From assembly GCA_003260345.1 (NCBI GenBank), contig MORC01000001.1, forward strand, positions 1-64,000: a DNA stretch of 64,000 bases. Direction: 5' to 3'. A model generated the notes under the pieces. The model had not been told where the DNA came from and searched no databases. It saw only the letters and a list, made by a program, of their open reading frames with translations. Of the stretch, positions 48,581 through 59,481 are shown one piece after another (within the stretch, counting starts at the first letter, position 1; the number at the start of each line of letters is the position of its first letter). Source of the DNA: Candidatus Gracilibacteria bacterium GN02-873 (GTDB taxonomy: Bacteria; Patescibacteriota; Gracilibacteria; BD1-5; UBA2023). The translations under genes and the position numbers were made by a program.

Positions 48581-50827
48581 TTATGCTTTTTCTGTTGTTT
48601 GTTCTGAATTTTCGATTTTTTCTGTTTTTTCTGCTTCCGGAACAATTTTTTCTAGACCAATACGATTCTTATCTTTTTCTACTTTGTAAACACGAACTTT
48701 AACAATTTCACCAATCTTAGCAACGCTGTTTACATTTTCAACGCGTTCTTTGACACCAAATTTGGAAATATGAATCATTCATTCTTTTCCTTTTCCGAGC
48801 TCTACAATCGCCCCAACCGTATCCAGAATTTTGATAATTTTCCCTTCGTACTCGTCGCCAACCTCAATATCTTTCAAAATATTTTTGATAAAATCGAGTG
48901 CCTTTTGCCCCGATTCTTGCGTCTTGGCAGTAATCGTACAATGTCCATCATCTTGCAAGTCCACTTCCACACCAAAATTTTTTTCAATTCCTTGAATAGT
49001 TTCACCACCTTTTCCGATCACTTCGCGCATTTTGTCTTCTGGTACAAAAATTGCCAGCAAAAATGGCGCATACGGAGAAAGTTCTGGGCGAGGCGCGTCA
49101 AGACTTTTTTTCATTTCACCCATAATATACGAAATTGCTTCAACTGACTGATTAAATACCGAACGAATCACTTCCATTGTCAATCCAGAAATTTTACAAT
49201 CCATTTGTAGGGCAGTGATTCATTTTTCAGTGCGAGCCACCTTAAAATCCATATCACCCAAAAAATCTTCCTGCGCCTGAATATCTGACAAAATCACGAA
49301 TTTTCCTGTTTCTTCATCAAAAATCATTCCCATCGCCACTCCTGCTACCATCGCCTTGATAGGAACACCAGCATCCATGAGTGACATTGTAGAACCACAA
49401 ACGGACGCCATAGAAGAAGATCCGTTACAAGTTGTCGTCTCAGAAACAACGCGAATCATATATGGAAAATCTGATTCTGATGGCAACACTGGTTCGAGCG
49501 CTTTTTCTGCAAGGCGCCCGTGCCCAACTTCTCGACGACCAACTCCACGAAGCGGACGAACTTCACCTACGGAAAATGGTGGAAAATTGTAGTGATGCAC
49601 ATATCGTTTGAGATCTTCTTCATACATATCATCCACAATCTGAATATCACTCGGCCCACCAAGCGTTGTCACAGAAAGTACTTGCGTTACACCACGTTCA
49701 AAAAGTCCTGATCCGTGTGTACGTGGCAAAAGTCCCGCACTTGCACGAACGGGCCGCACTTCGTTTGGTGTGCGACCATCAAGGCGAATTTTTTGTTCCA
49801 AAACTCGCGCTCGCATATCTGTTTTGATAGCATCTTTGAGAGCGTCCGCAATTGCATTTTGATCAATTTTTTCAAGTATTTCTTCGAGCGAAATAGTTTC
49901 ATTTTCGTTCAGATTTTCGAATTTTTTGGCGGCAATGATATTGGTAAAATCCGCAACTACTTCGTTATATTTGTCATAAAATTCGGTTTTTCCAAGACCA
50001 TAAAATGCGTCCAAAATTTCACGAGAAACCAAATTTTTAGTCATCTCTATGAGTTCGGTATTTTCTTCTGCAAGCGAAAGTTCCACTTTTGGAAGTTCAT
50101 AGATTTTCTGATATTCCGCTACAAAATCGCTTTGTGCGTGGCACAATTCCACGATAATTTTGTGCGCAAATTCAAACGCGCGAATCATCAAATCGTTGTC
50201 CACTTCGTGCCCCTGACTTTCCACCATCGTAATCGTCTCGGCTGTTCCCGCAACCGTCAGATCGAGATGTGATTTTTCGAGTTCTTCAAATGTCGGGTCA
50301 AAAATAAAATTCCCCGCCTCGTCAGATGCGATACGAACACCCGCGATTGGCCCCTCAAAATCCTTTACACCAGCAAGCATAAGTGAAAGGCTTGCACCCG
50401 TAATTCCAAAAAAACCAAAATCTGACGCGCCGGAAGATGACATAATTGTTGAAATAATCTGCACTTCGGTACGAGTATTTTTGGGAAACATCGGGCGAAT
50501 CGGACGATCAATCAATCGAGAATTCAAAATGGCTGCTTCGCTTGGGCGACCTTCTCGCTTCTGGAAGCGATTTCCACCGATTTTACCGCTGGCGTAATAT
50601 TTTTCTTGATATTCTACTGTGAGCGGGAAAAAATCGCCACTTTTTGGCTGGCCAATGCCAGCTGTCGTCAACAAAAAATTCCCATTTTCATCACGAATCA
50701 CGGCTGAACCTTGTGCAAAAAGCGCCAAACGACCACTTTCAAAAGTGATTTTCTTGCCGGCAATTTCGTATGTTTTTTCGACAATTTGACGCGAAATAGC
50801 GTCTTTGTCTTTGAGTCAAAGAATCAT
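48581..50827 (-). CDS. pnp: polyribonucleotide nucleotidyltransferase (PNPase)
   Basis: A 748-residue PNPase, continuous through three UGA glycines (near the start in MILGLKD, at 49220, and at 48779 in KEGMIHIS). It has two RNase PH domains (RDENGNFLLTTAGIG; LFERGVTQVLSVTTLG; GRREVGHGRLAEKAL; TTTCNGSSSMASVCGSTM), a KH domain (MREVIGKGGETI) and an S1 domain (YEGKIIKILDTVGAIVELG). It degrades RNA 3' to 5'. The tail is Glu/Lys/Thr-rich. The start at 50827 restores the standard N-terminus. Confidence 0.96.
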
Positions 50828-50978
50828 AAAAATAACAATAAAAATAAAATATTCTCTCGTCTATCCAAACCAATTTTCAAAAAATTCAAAACTCGTTCGG
50901 ACTGGCGAGGGAGAATACAGCGAAATTATAACGATTTTTTCAATAAAAACAAAATTTTTTATAAACTGAAAAAATGGC

Positions 50979-51005
50979 TTGATTTTTAAAATTTTTCTAT
51001 ATAAT
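50979..51005 (+). promoter_or_regulatory. promoter of tRNA-Gly
   Basis: TTGATT (50979-50984), 15 bases and TATAAT (51000-51005), ten bases before the tRNA 5' end. It gives an anchor for the 15-base spacer seen in other promoters here. Confidence 0.75.
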
Positions 51006-51015
51006 AAATTCATCT

Positions 51016-51092
51016 GCAGGTATAGCTCAATTGGCTAGAGTACCGCCTTGCCATGGCGGCCGTTGTGGGTTCGAGTCCCATTACCTGCTCCA
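51016..51092 (+). tRNA. tRNA-Gly (anticodon GCC)
   Basis: The acceptor stem is GCAGGTA/TACCTGC, the anticodon arm is CCGCC-TTGCCAT-GGCGG (anticodon GCC), and the T arm holds GTTCGAGTC. The discriminator base is U and CCA is encoded. The UCCA end is complementary to the UGGA bulge of the glyS T-box. This tRNA cannot read UGA, so a tRNA-Gly with anticodon UCA must lie elsewhere. Confidence 0.95.
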
Positions 51093-51193
51093 CGAAAAAT
51101 CAATTCTTCGCCCTTGTGGCGGAGTTTTTATTTTTCAAAATTTTTTGCAAAAAAACTTTTTTTGAGCATAATAGTCGCAATATAATTTTTCTT

Positions 51194-52078
51194 ATGCAGC
51201 TCGATTTTCTTGATACAACCGTGATGAAAACGCTTGATTTTTTCCAAAATCAAAAAAATCTCACGCCGATTCAGACAGAAAATTTTCGTTTTCCGCTCGT
51301 TTTGGGCTCTGGAAATGCGATTGAAACGGGGAAAATCCTATTCCGAAAAAATCCTGCACTTTTTGCGAGTGAATCTGATGCGCCTGATAAAATCGGCCTT
51401 TCTGAAATTCAGGAAATTGTGGTGATTTCTGCATCAGGAAGCAAACATGCGCCCATTCTCATAGATCTCGCACATCAACACCAAAAAATTTCGCACCTGA
51501 TTTCTTCTACCGAAAATTCCCAGGCGTCACAAAAGGCTGATCACGCCTATATTTTTCCAAAAATTTCTGAGCCATATACATACAATACTTCTACATATTT
51601 TGGTTATATTTACTGATCAGAATCACAAAATTATTCCCTTGAAAATGTAAAAAATTATTTGCATGATTTGGAAAAAATGTTGGAAAATGTAAATTTTGCG
51701 AAATTTTCTGCATTTTTTGTCGTGATTCCGAATGAATTTGCATTGCTCAAAAATATGATTGAAACCAAATTTATCGAACTTTTTGGTCGCAAGGTGGCAC
51801 GCGATGTGGCGACTTTTGAGCAGATCAAGCACGCGATGACCGTAATTCCTGATGACAATGAGCTGTTTATCGTTTTTGGAAACGAAAAAAATCAACAATT
51901 TGGAAAAAATCAACTCAATTTGCCGATTTTTGATCACGAAAATTATGGGCCGATGATGCTTGGCGCGTACTTTGTTGTTGGGAAAATCCAGCGCGCTCTG
52001 CCAAATTATTTTATGGAAAATATTGCCCAATATTGTGAAAATTCCGAATATTCTATTTCTCCTCTTGTAGTAGCCTAA
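51194..52078 (+). CDS. SIS-domain sugar isomerase-like protein
   Basis: A 294-residue frame with one UGA glycine near residue 142 (FGYIYGSES). The pattern PLVLGSGNAIETGKILF, VVISASGSKHAPILIDLA and ISSTENSQASQKADHAYIFP fits a SIS domain, the fold that binds phosphosugars. The second half is less clear. It ends one base before the THUMP methyltransferase gene, so the two are likely one operon. The substrate is unknown. Confidence 0.7.
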
Positions 52079-52079
52079 T

Positions 52080-53312
52080 ATGAGCCTTTTTGCCTTTATT
52101 CTCGGTCGCGAATATAAATTGTCACTCGCGGAACTGATTCATGTTTTTGGTCAGTCAAATTTGCGTGATTTTAATGAAGAAATTGCGATTTTTGAACTTG
52201 AAAAACTTGATTCCAAAGCGATTCTTGCTCTTGGTGGAACGACGCGTATTATTCAAATTGTGAGAGAGACGACACTAGAAAGTTTCGCGACCGATGCCAT
52301 CGAAATCCTTTCTCAAAAAGAAAAAAATTCCAAATTTTCTTTTGCGTTGGCTTCGTTTGGCGCCAAATTTCCGCTTGCGGACGTAGGAATGCGTGTCAAA
52401 AAAACGCTCGCCAAAAATTTTTCGGTGCGACTTTTGAATGTCAAAAATGAAAATATTCATTCAGCGGTTTTTAAACGTGAAAAATTAGCAAAAACTGGAA
52501 CCGAGATTTCTTTGATTCATATTGCTGAAAAAAATTATCTTGGTTTTTCACTTGCTTGCCAGGATATTGACGCATATTCTCGCCGCGATACTGCCAAAAA
52601 TCGCGATATGGTGACAGGGATGATGCCACCAAAACTCGTGCAAATGATGATCAATTTTTTATCAAAAAATGCACAAAAAAATGGCGTGTATGATCCGTTT
52701 TGTGGATTGGGAACGACGCTTATTGAAGCGGTAAATCACGGAATTACTACCGTTTTTGGAAGTGATATTTCGCCTGAAATGGTGGCAAATTCTCAAGAAA
52801 GTTTGACCAATTTTATTGCAGAAGAAAAAAAATGGCAAGAACGCATTCGTACGGCAGGTGGAACACCGCAAAAAGATTTTTCAAATCTGGTAGCGAAAGT
52901 ATTTCCGCTGGATGCGACGATAATCGAGAAGGCTTTTATTGATGAGAAAAATCCCAAAAATATCAATATTATTTCTGAGGGATACCTCGGGCGAATTATG
53001 CGAAAAGAGGAAATGACGCAAGATATCGTTTTTTCTGAACGTAGAGCGATTTCTCGGCTGTATGAAAAATTTTTTCAATCACTCGCGCGCGCCAAATTTT
53101 CTGGTGAAATCGTTATGAGCTTTCCGTTTTGGAAAGTACAAAATGTGTATGTTTTTCTCGAAAATATTTCAGAAATTGTTGAGCAAAATGGATTTAAAAT
53201 CGAATCATTATTGCCACGAGAATTGGAACTGAATACCAAAAATGGCTCGCTTTTATATCGTCGAGAATCACAAAATGTCGGTCGCGAAATTATTAAAATC
53301 GTGAAAAAATAA
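52080..53312 (+). CDS. THUMP/Trm11-like RNA or DNA methyltransferase
   Basis: A 410-residue protein. The N-terminal 150 residues form a THUMP-like RNA-binding region. The Rossmann domain has GVYDPFCGLGTTLIEA (SAM motif I, about 202-216), VFGSDISPEMVANS, and a late ISEGYLGRIM motif where relatives have EPYLG. Relatives make m2G in tRNA. It starts one base after the SIS gene. No UGA codon. Confidence 0.82.
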   Translation: MSLFAFILGREYKLSLAELIHVFGQSNLRDFNEEIAIFELEKLDSKAILALGGTTRIIQIVRETTLESFATDAIEILSQKEKNSKFSFALASFGAKFPLADVGMRVKKTLAKNFSVRLLNVKNENIHSAVFKREKLAKTGTEISLIHIAEKNYLGFSLACQDIDAYSRRDTAKNRDMVTGMMPPKLVQMMINFLSKNAQKNGVYDPFCGLGTTLIEAVNHGITTVFGSDISPEMVANSQESLTNFIAEEKKWQERIRTAGGTPQKDFSNLVAKVFPLDATIIEKAFIDEKNPKNINIISEGYLGRIMRKEEMTQDIVFSERRAISRLYEKFFQSLARAKFSGEIVMSFPFWKVQNVYVFLENISEIVEQNGFKIESLLPRELELNTKNGSLLYRRESQNVGREIIKIVKK

Positions 53313-53396
53313 TTCTAGAAACCCTCGCAAGTATTTTTCAAGAATTTTTGAAAATTAAAAGAATGTGAAAAAAATGTGAATTTTTGATAATTTTGC

Positions 53397-53492
53397 TTGA
53401 AATTTCAAAAAATTTGATATAATGCCAGTGTTCCGCGATGGAAACATCAAAGGTTCAAAGCTTTAACTCTCCCTTGGTCGGGGAGATTTTTT
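53397..53492 (+). ncRNA. orphan short transcription unit C
   Basis: TTGAAA (53397-53402), a 15-base spacer and TATAAT (53418-53423) are followed by a TTCC-GCGAT-GGAA hairpin and a CTCTCCC/GGGGAGA terminator with a T run ending near 53492. The exonuclease gene starts 75 bases later with another TATAAT box (53540-53545). No frame fits in the 60-base unit. Confidence 0.5.
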
Positions 53493-53566
53493 GTTATCAA
53501 AACGAAAAAATAAAAATTTTGTGTTTTGCGAAAAATTCTTATAATCACCAAAATTTTTTAAAAAAT

Positions 53567-54358
53567 ATGAAAATAATTTCTTGGAATGTGAACGGAATTC
53601 GCGCTGTAGAGCGAAAAGGTGCGATTCAAGATTTGATAGAAAAATATCATCCTGATTTACTTTTTTTGCAGGAAATCAAGGGAACGCCCGACAAATTTTC
53701 TGCGTATTTGAATGCGCCAGAAGGATACGAGGCTTTTTATAATCCAGCAGAAAAGGCGGGTTATGCTGGGACGGGCGTGTGGATAAAAAATGAAATTCGC
53801 AAATATGTGGATTCTGTACAGACAGGATTTGAAGGTGATCCAACCGCCAATGAAGGTCGCGTTTCGCATGTGATTTTGGAAAAAAACGATAAAATTTTTG
53901 ACATTTTTGGGATTTATTTTCCAAATGGAGGAAAATCGAGCGAGGCTTGGGATGGAAAATTGATTTTTTATGCCAATTTTTCCAAAAAAATGGACGCGCT
54001 TCGTGATGCTGGTCACTTCGTGCTTTGGGGTGGGGATATCAACTGTGCGCACAACGAAATCGATTTGTCTCGCCCAAAGGAAAATGACGGAAAAATTGGA
54101 TTTCATCCCGCAGAGCGCGCGTGGCTTGATGATCGTGCGGCGAATGATTGGAAAGATATTTGGCGCGTACAAAATCCCACGACCGAGATGTATTCTTGGT
54201 GGGATCAAAAAACTAAAGCTCGCGAGCGAAATATCGGATGGCGGATTGATGCATTTTGGGGTGAATCTCAAATTTTTGCAGCAACCAAAAATATAGAATA
54301 CTTGACGGAGCATTTGGGTTCTGATCATTGTCCGATACTTATTGAAATTGAATTTTAA
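53567..54358 (+). CDS. xth: exodeoxyribonuclease III
   Basis: A 263-residue AP endonuclease/exonuclease of the ExoIII family. It has MKIISWNVNGIRAV, LLFLQEIKG (metal-binding Glu), YAGTGVWIK, DIFGIYFPNGG, LWGGDINCAHNEIDL (Asp and Asn of the active site), WRIDAFW and the final GSDHCPI (catalytic Asp-His). It repairs abasic sites. The ATG at 53567 is required by the conserved N-terminus. No UGA codon. Confidence 0.96.
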   Translation: MKIISWNVNGIRAVERKGAIQDLIEKYHPDLLFLQEIKGTPDKFSAYLNAPEGYEAFYNPAEKAGYAGTGVWIKNEIRKYVDSVQTGFEGDPTANEGRVSHVILEKNDKIFDIFGIYFPNGGKSSEAWDGKLIFYANFSKKMDALRDAGHFVLWGGDINCAHNEIDLSRPKENDGKIGFHPAERAWLDDRAANDWKDIWRVQNPTTEMYSWWDQKTKARERNIGWRIDAFWGESQIFAATKNIEYLTEHLGSDHCPILIEIEF

Positions 54359-54418
54359 AAAAATTTGCAAAAATCATAATTTTTATATAATATTTTTATT
54401 ATTTTCTTAATTTTTTCT

Positions 54419-54979
54419 ATGAAAAATCTTTTGATGCGTATTCTGATGGCGTTTGTGGTGGTTGCCATCGTTGCCGGTGCTGCATATTTTTATACAAAAT
54501 TTCAGTTCAACACAGTGATTGTGGACAATCCAACGGATGCAGAAATTTCTGTAAAAATTGATTCTGGTGAAGAATTTAAGATTGCTGCCAAGGCTTCTGT
54601 AAAGCAAAAAATTGCTGATGGTGAACACGAAGTTTTTGTAAATGGTGAAAGTGTGGGGAAATTTGATAAAAAATACAGTATGGATGCGGCTCTTTCATAT
54701 TTTGGAAAAAGCGCGATTTTGAACCCAACTTTGGATTATTATGTGCTTGAATATATTCCATATGGTGGAACGACAAATTTGGAGGATCGACTGATTGAAG
54801 GGCAGTTGTATATGGCGCCAGAATGGAATTTTGGGCTTGATGAAACGACTCCAGATTCTATCACAGTGCGATCTCGCGGTGGCAGCAAAACAATTGTTAA
54901 GAAAAAAATCTGGCGTATTGAGGATTATGCGAAAGAATATCCAGAAAATTTTGTAGACGATGAAGATTCTGCTGAATAA
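54419..54979 (+). CDS. membrane-anchored hypothetical protein
   Basis: A 186-residue protein. One N-terminal membrane helix (LMAFVVVAIVAGAAYFYT) is followed by an extracytoplasmic beta-rich domain (FNTVIVDNPTDAEISVKIDSG-like strand pattern) and an acidic tail (DDEDSAE). A good promoter (TTGCAA, 15 bases, TATAAT) lies 25 bases upstream. No family is recognised. No UGA codon. Confidence 0.7.
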   Translation: MKNLLMRILMAFVVVAIVAGAAYFYTKFQFNTVIVDNPTDAEISVKIDSGEEFKIAAKASVKQKIADGEHEVFVNGESVGKFDKKYSMDAALSYFGKSAILNPTLDYYVLEYIPYGGTTNLEDRLIEGQLYMAPEWNFGLDETTPDSITVRSRGGSKTIVKKKIWRIEDYAKEYPENFVDDEDSAE

Positions 54980-55072
54980 AATTCCTGAAGGGGGATTTTA
55001 TTTTTTGGGAAAATTTTGACTTTTGAATTGAAAGATATATACTAAAAATACTTTACTTTTTAAATTTAAATT

Positions 55073-55693
55073 ATGTCGTTTCTTGAAAAACTCGATTGGC
55101 GTTATGCAACCAAAAAATTTGATTCTTCACGTAAAATTTCTCCTGAAAATTTGGCTAAAATTCTTGAAGCAATCCGAAAAACTCCGACAGGATATGGTGT
55201 AATGCCGTTCCGTGTACTCGTGATTTCTAATGATGAACTTCGCGCAAAACTCAAGGCAGCTTCTTGGAATCAGAATCAAATCGATACTTCATCTGAACTT
55301 TTGGTGTTTGTAGCGAATACCGACTTGCAAAAAATGGCGGACGAATTTTTCGTAGAATTGTCTGGTGGTGATGCGACTAAGCGTGAGGCTTTGGCTGGAT
55401 ATGAGGGTAGTGCTCGTGACTTCTTAGCAAATATTCCTGCTTCAGAACATTTGCGCTTGGTATCAGAACAGGCGTACATTGGGCTTGGATTTGGACTCGC
55501 GGCTGCTGCTGAACTTGAGATTGACTCTTGTCCGATGTCTGGATTTGACCCGAAAGCATACCAGGAAATTCTTGGACTTCCAGAAAATGAAGTTCCTGTG
55601 GCGCTTTTACCGATTGGATACCGCGCAGAAACAGAAACTCCATACCCCAAATTCCGCCTTTCCAACGAAACTCTTTTCAAATTTATTAAATAA
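55073..55693 (+). CDS. nitroreductase-family flavoprotein
   Basis: A 206-residue protein with the NfsB-like pattern. It begins FLEKLDWRYATKKFD, then KTPTGYGVMPFRVLVI (FMN phosphate site), SWNQNQI, the EQAYIGLGFGLAAAAELEIDSCPMSGFD region, and ALLPIGYRAE near the end. It reduces quinones or nitro compounds with NAD(P)H and FMN. There is no UGA codon. A small ATCCCTACTAGGGAT hairpin follows. Confidence 0.92.
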   Translation: MSFLEKLDWRYATKKFDSSRKISPENLAKILEAIRKTPTGYGVMPFRVLVISNDELRAKLKAASWNQNQIDTSSELLVFVANTDLQKMADEFFVELSGGDATKREALAGYEGSARDFLANIPASEHLRLVSEQAYIGLGFGLAAAAELEIDSCPMSGFDPKAYQEILGLPENEVPVALLPIGYRAETETPYPKFRLSNETLFKFIK

Positions 55694-55715
55694 GATCCCT
55701 ACTAGGGATTTTTTA

Positions 55716-55855
55716 TTGACAAAATTTTAAATTATTTTTTACTATGTAAACCTATAAAACCTCTTTCACTTTGTTAGAAACCAACTTGAGATAGAATCCA
55801 AAAAAGTAAAATGTAGCACTTTTCCCACCAAAGCAAATTTGGTGGGATTTTTGCG
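55716..55855 (+). ncRNA. orphan short transcription unit E
   Basis: A TTGACA box (55716-55721) with an 18-base spacer to TACTAT is followed by about 75 gene-free bases and a strong CCCACCAAA/TTTGGTGGG hairpin with T run (55824-55853). The peptidase gene's own promoter (TTGGTT, 16 bases, TATAAT) comes later, at 55878-55905. It could be a small RNA. The promoter match is weaker than in units A to D. Confidence 0.4.
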
Positions 55856-55935
55856 ATTTTTTATTTTTCAAAATTTTTTGGTTTTTCTCTCTTTTTTTGT
55901 ATAATTTTTGAGATAGTATTTTTTAAAAAAATTTT

Positions 55936-58773
55936 ATGACTTTCAAAAAAATTTCTACCGAATATTTGCCGACGCTGGATATCACGCTCGAAAGCTACGA
56001 GCATGAGGCGACGGGTGCGAAACATTTTCATTTTGCGAGCAAAAATCAGGAAAATGTGTTCATGGTCGCGCTTCGTACGATGCCGCATAACTCGACCGGA
56101 GTGGCGCATATTCTCGAACATACAGCACTTTGTGGTTCCAAAAATTTCCCGATTCGTGATCCGTTTTTTGGAATGCTCAAACGTTCGATGCAGACTTTTA
56201 TGAATGCATTTACTTCGTCGGATTGGACGGCGTATCCGTTTGCAACCGAAAACAAGCAGGATTTTCAAAATTTGCTCAGTGTATATTTGGATGCGGTTTT
56301 TTTTCCGAATCTTCGCGAGCAGGATTTTATGCAAGAGGGGCATCGATTTGATTTTGATGAAAATAATAATCTTATACTCAAGGGTGTAGTTTTCAATGAA
56401 ATGAAGGGCGTGTACGGAAACGTATATGAGCGCTTGTATGAGATGAATAAATCATTGTTGCACCCGGAAACGACGTATCATTTTGATTCTGGTGGTGCGC
56501 CGCAGATTATTCCGTCGCTTTCTTATGAGGAATTTTTGGCATTCCATAAAAAACACTATCATCCAACGAATGCGACTTTTTTTACTTTTGGTGATATTGC
56601 TGCTGAACATCATCAGGAAAATTTTGAAAAATTGGTGCTACAATTTTTCCCTTCAAAATGAGAAAAAGTTCTTACAAACGACGAAACACGATTTTTGTCA
56701 CCGCAAAAAACCATTTTGGAATATCCGTCAAGTGACACGGAAAATCCGCACCAGACACACATTTTGTTTTCATGGTTGCTTGGTCACGCTAATAATGCAA
56801 AAACGCATTTGGAAGCGAAAATTTTGTATCAATATTTACTTGGACATTCGGGCTCACCACTGCGTCATGCGCTTGAAACCGCCGAATTTGCTGCATCAAT
56901 TTCGCCACTTACCATGATGGATGATTCTGGCCGAGAAATCCGCATTACAACGGGGATTGTGACAGATGATGCCAAATATGCTGACGAAACAGAAAAATTG
57001 ATTTTTGATGTTTTTGAAAAAATTCTCGAAAATGGCGTGCCAACTGATGAGGCGGAGGGAATTTTGGATCAAATCGAAATGTCACTTCGCGAGCTCGGAA
57101 CTGGTTATCCATACGGCTTGTCGCTGATGTTGCAGGCGATTGGTGCGGCAACACACGATGAAAGTCTCAAAAATATGATCGATCCGAGCGAACTTTTGGA
57201 TGAAATGCGCGAAAAAATTAAAAATCCAAAATATTTGGCAGATTTGCTTCGCGAAAATTTTGTAGAAAATGTGCATCGCACGCGCGTGGTGGCGATTCCA
57301 AGTCAAAAAGCAGTGGAAGTTGAACAAAATTTAGAAAAAAATTATTTGAAAAAAATTGAATCCACATTGGATTCTGGAGAAAAAGAAAAAATTCGAGAAA
57401 ATGCGAAAAAGTTGGAAGAAAGCCAAAAAACGCCGCAAGATATGAATTTGTTGCCAAAAATTGCAATGTCGGACATTCCGCGCGAAATGAAGTTTGTGAG
57501 CGGTCGCGAGGAAATTTCCGCAAACCATGTGCACTATTCGGTGGCGACGAATAATCTGAATTATGTCAATCAATTTTTTCCACTCCAAAATTTTACAAGA
57601 GCAGAATTGCCGATTTTTTCTCTGGTAACGAGCCTGATTGGAGAATTAGGATTTGGTGATTTGTCCTATACAGAAGCACAAAAAATAATTTCTCAAAAAA
57701 TGAATTTTTCGGCGTCGTGGACTTTGTATCGAAAATATGGCGAAAAAAATCTTCACGGATATTTTTCTGCGTCGGCAAAATTTTTGGAACGAAATACGGC
57801 GGAGGCGATGAATATTTTTGAAAAAGCGCTCAAAACTGCCAAATTCCACGAAACTGAGCAGATGAAAAATATTTTCAATGAAAAATTGCTCACGATGAAA
57901 TCGGCTTTGACTTCGTCTGGAAATGCTACTGCAATGCGTCGCGCGAGCCATGGCCACACGCTTGCAGCGAATATTTCTGAAAAAATTGGCGGAATTGATG
58001 CGCTTTCTACATTGAAAAATTTTCTCAAAAAATCTGATGCCGAAATGGTAGAAATTTCTGAAAATTTGTACCAAAAAGCGCTACAAAATAACGCCTGGAC
58101 GCTCACGATTGCAAAAGAAAATTTTGTAAAAAATGAAGAAAATGTGACATCGACCGCGGGAGAATTTTTGTCAGAAAATTTTGAGCCGTTCCGAACCAAT
58201 GAGGCGTGGCTCACAGATTTGGCGGTGGGATATTGTGCGCTTGCTGTGAAGGTTGTACCAATAGAACATGAAGATGCGCCACTTTTCGTGCTTCTTGGAC
58301 AATTTTTGCGAGACGGATTTTTGCACACAGCGATTCGCGAGCAAGGCGGTGCATATGGCTCTGGAGCGGGTTATGATGCTGAGAGCGAAAGCTTCCGATT
58401 TTTCTCATATCGTGATCCACGAATTCAGGGAACCTTTGAAGATTTTGAAAACTCTATTCGGTGGCTTTTGGAAAACGATCACGCCGAAGAGCGTCTGGAT
58501 GAAGCGAAAATTGGAGTTATTGCGAAGATTGACACACCGAGTTCACCAGCCAAAGAAGCCCTAGCTGATGCAATATTGCGTTTGCGTGGATACACGAAAG
58601 AAACTCAAAATCGTAACCGCACAAAAATTCTTGATGCGACGATTGATGATCTCAAACGGATTGCACGCGAATATTTATCAGACTTGACGAGTGCGAGTCG
58701 TGTGGTAATAACAGGAAAACAAAATCGTGAAGAATGTGAAAAAATGGGATTTGAAATTACCGAATTGGATTAA
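55936..58773 (+). CDS. M16C-family metallopeptidase (PreP/insulinase-like)
   Basis: A 945-residue protein, continuous through the UGA at 56659-56661 (FPSKGEKV). It has the inverted zinc motif HILEH (His58, Glu61, His62) followed by CGSKNFPIRDPFF, the NAFTSSDWTAYPF segment, and VFNEMKGVYGN, all typical of presequence-protease-type M16C enzymes. The C-terminal half has REQGGAYGSGAGYD, the substrate-binding arm. It would degrade peptides up to about 60 residues. Normal length for the family. Confidence 0.93.
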
Positions 58774-58877
58774 GCTTTTAGCCTATGAAAAAAATTTTCT
58801 CTTTTGTACTGGCTTTTTTTATGATTCCATCATAAACACACAAAATTATCTATATTATTTGACAATAATTACACAAA

Positions 58878-58911
58878 AAAGAAACCCCACTCTTCAAAGA
58901 GTGGGGTTTTG
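58878..58911. terminator. strong bidirectional terminator
   Basis: AACCCCACTCTT and AAGAGTGGGGTT arms, perfect, near the ends of the peptidase unit and the membrane protein on the other strand. Confidence 0.85.
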
Positions 58912-58915
58912 TGGC

Positions 58916-59359
58916 TCAATTCTCGTCCGGCTTGTTACTATCAAGACATTCTCCCACTAATATAATATTTACATATACTATACCACCCATCGTGGTATAA
59001 AATGCAAAACTAAGAAGTGGAGGGAGAAATGAATCAAGATTTGCTCCTTCGTGAGTCTGAATATAAAGCCAGAGTAGACTCATATATCCTATTAAAGATA
59101 GGGTCATCAGAGCGAATACTCTTTCTATCAAATCCCTGCAATGCTCATAGAATGGCTTTTTTCGTCTGCGTAAAATGAGTTTTCCGAAAACGGAAACAAC
59201 ACTTCCGCCTATTCCGAGTATTTTCCACACAAGAGAATAGTCGAGATTAATGCACACGATTAGCACGGCCGCCAATATTATGTTTATGTTAGACATGCTT
59301 TGGAGTGTGGATTTGAGAGCTTTCATTTTATATCTCTTAAAAAGAGAAAGCTGAGCCAA
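58916..59359 (-). CDS. membrane protein of unknown function
   Basis: A 147-residue protein with four hydrophobic segments (INIILAAVLIVCI, WKILGIGGSVVSVFG, VFALMTLSLIGYMSLLWLYI, FAFYTTMGGIVYVNIILV) and a basic loop RRRKKPFYEHCRD. The first ATG is at 59359; an ATG eleven codons later (59326) is equally possible. It is the first of three small monocistronic membrane genes on this strand, each with its own terminator. Confidence 0.6.
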   Translation of the reverse strand: MAQLSLFKRYKMKALKSTLQSMSNINIILAAVLIVCINLDYSLVWKILGIGGSVVSVFGKLILRRRKKPFYEHCRDLIERVFALMTLSLIGYMSLLWLYIQTHEGANLDSFLPPLLSFAFYTTMGGIVYVNIILVGECLDSNKPDEN

Positions 59360-59454
59360 GTATCATTGGCCCAAATTTTCGATTAAAAAAATTGAAACAA
59401 TGATGAATTTATTTTAATGTAAAAAATATATTTTGTCAAATTTTTCTCAAAATA

Positions 59455-59477
59455 AAACCCCTCTTTCGAGGGGGGGG
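59455..59477 (-). terminator. terminator of the 59482 gene
   Basis: AACCCCTC and GAGGGGGGG arms just downstream of the stop on the minus strand. Confidence 0.75.
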
Positions 59478-59481
59478 GAAT

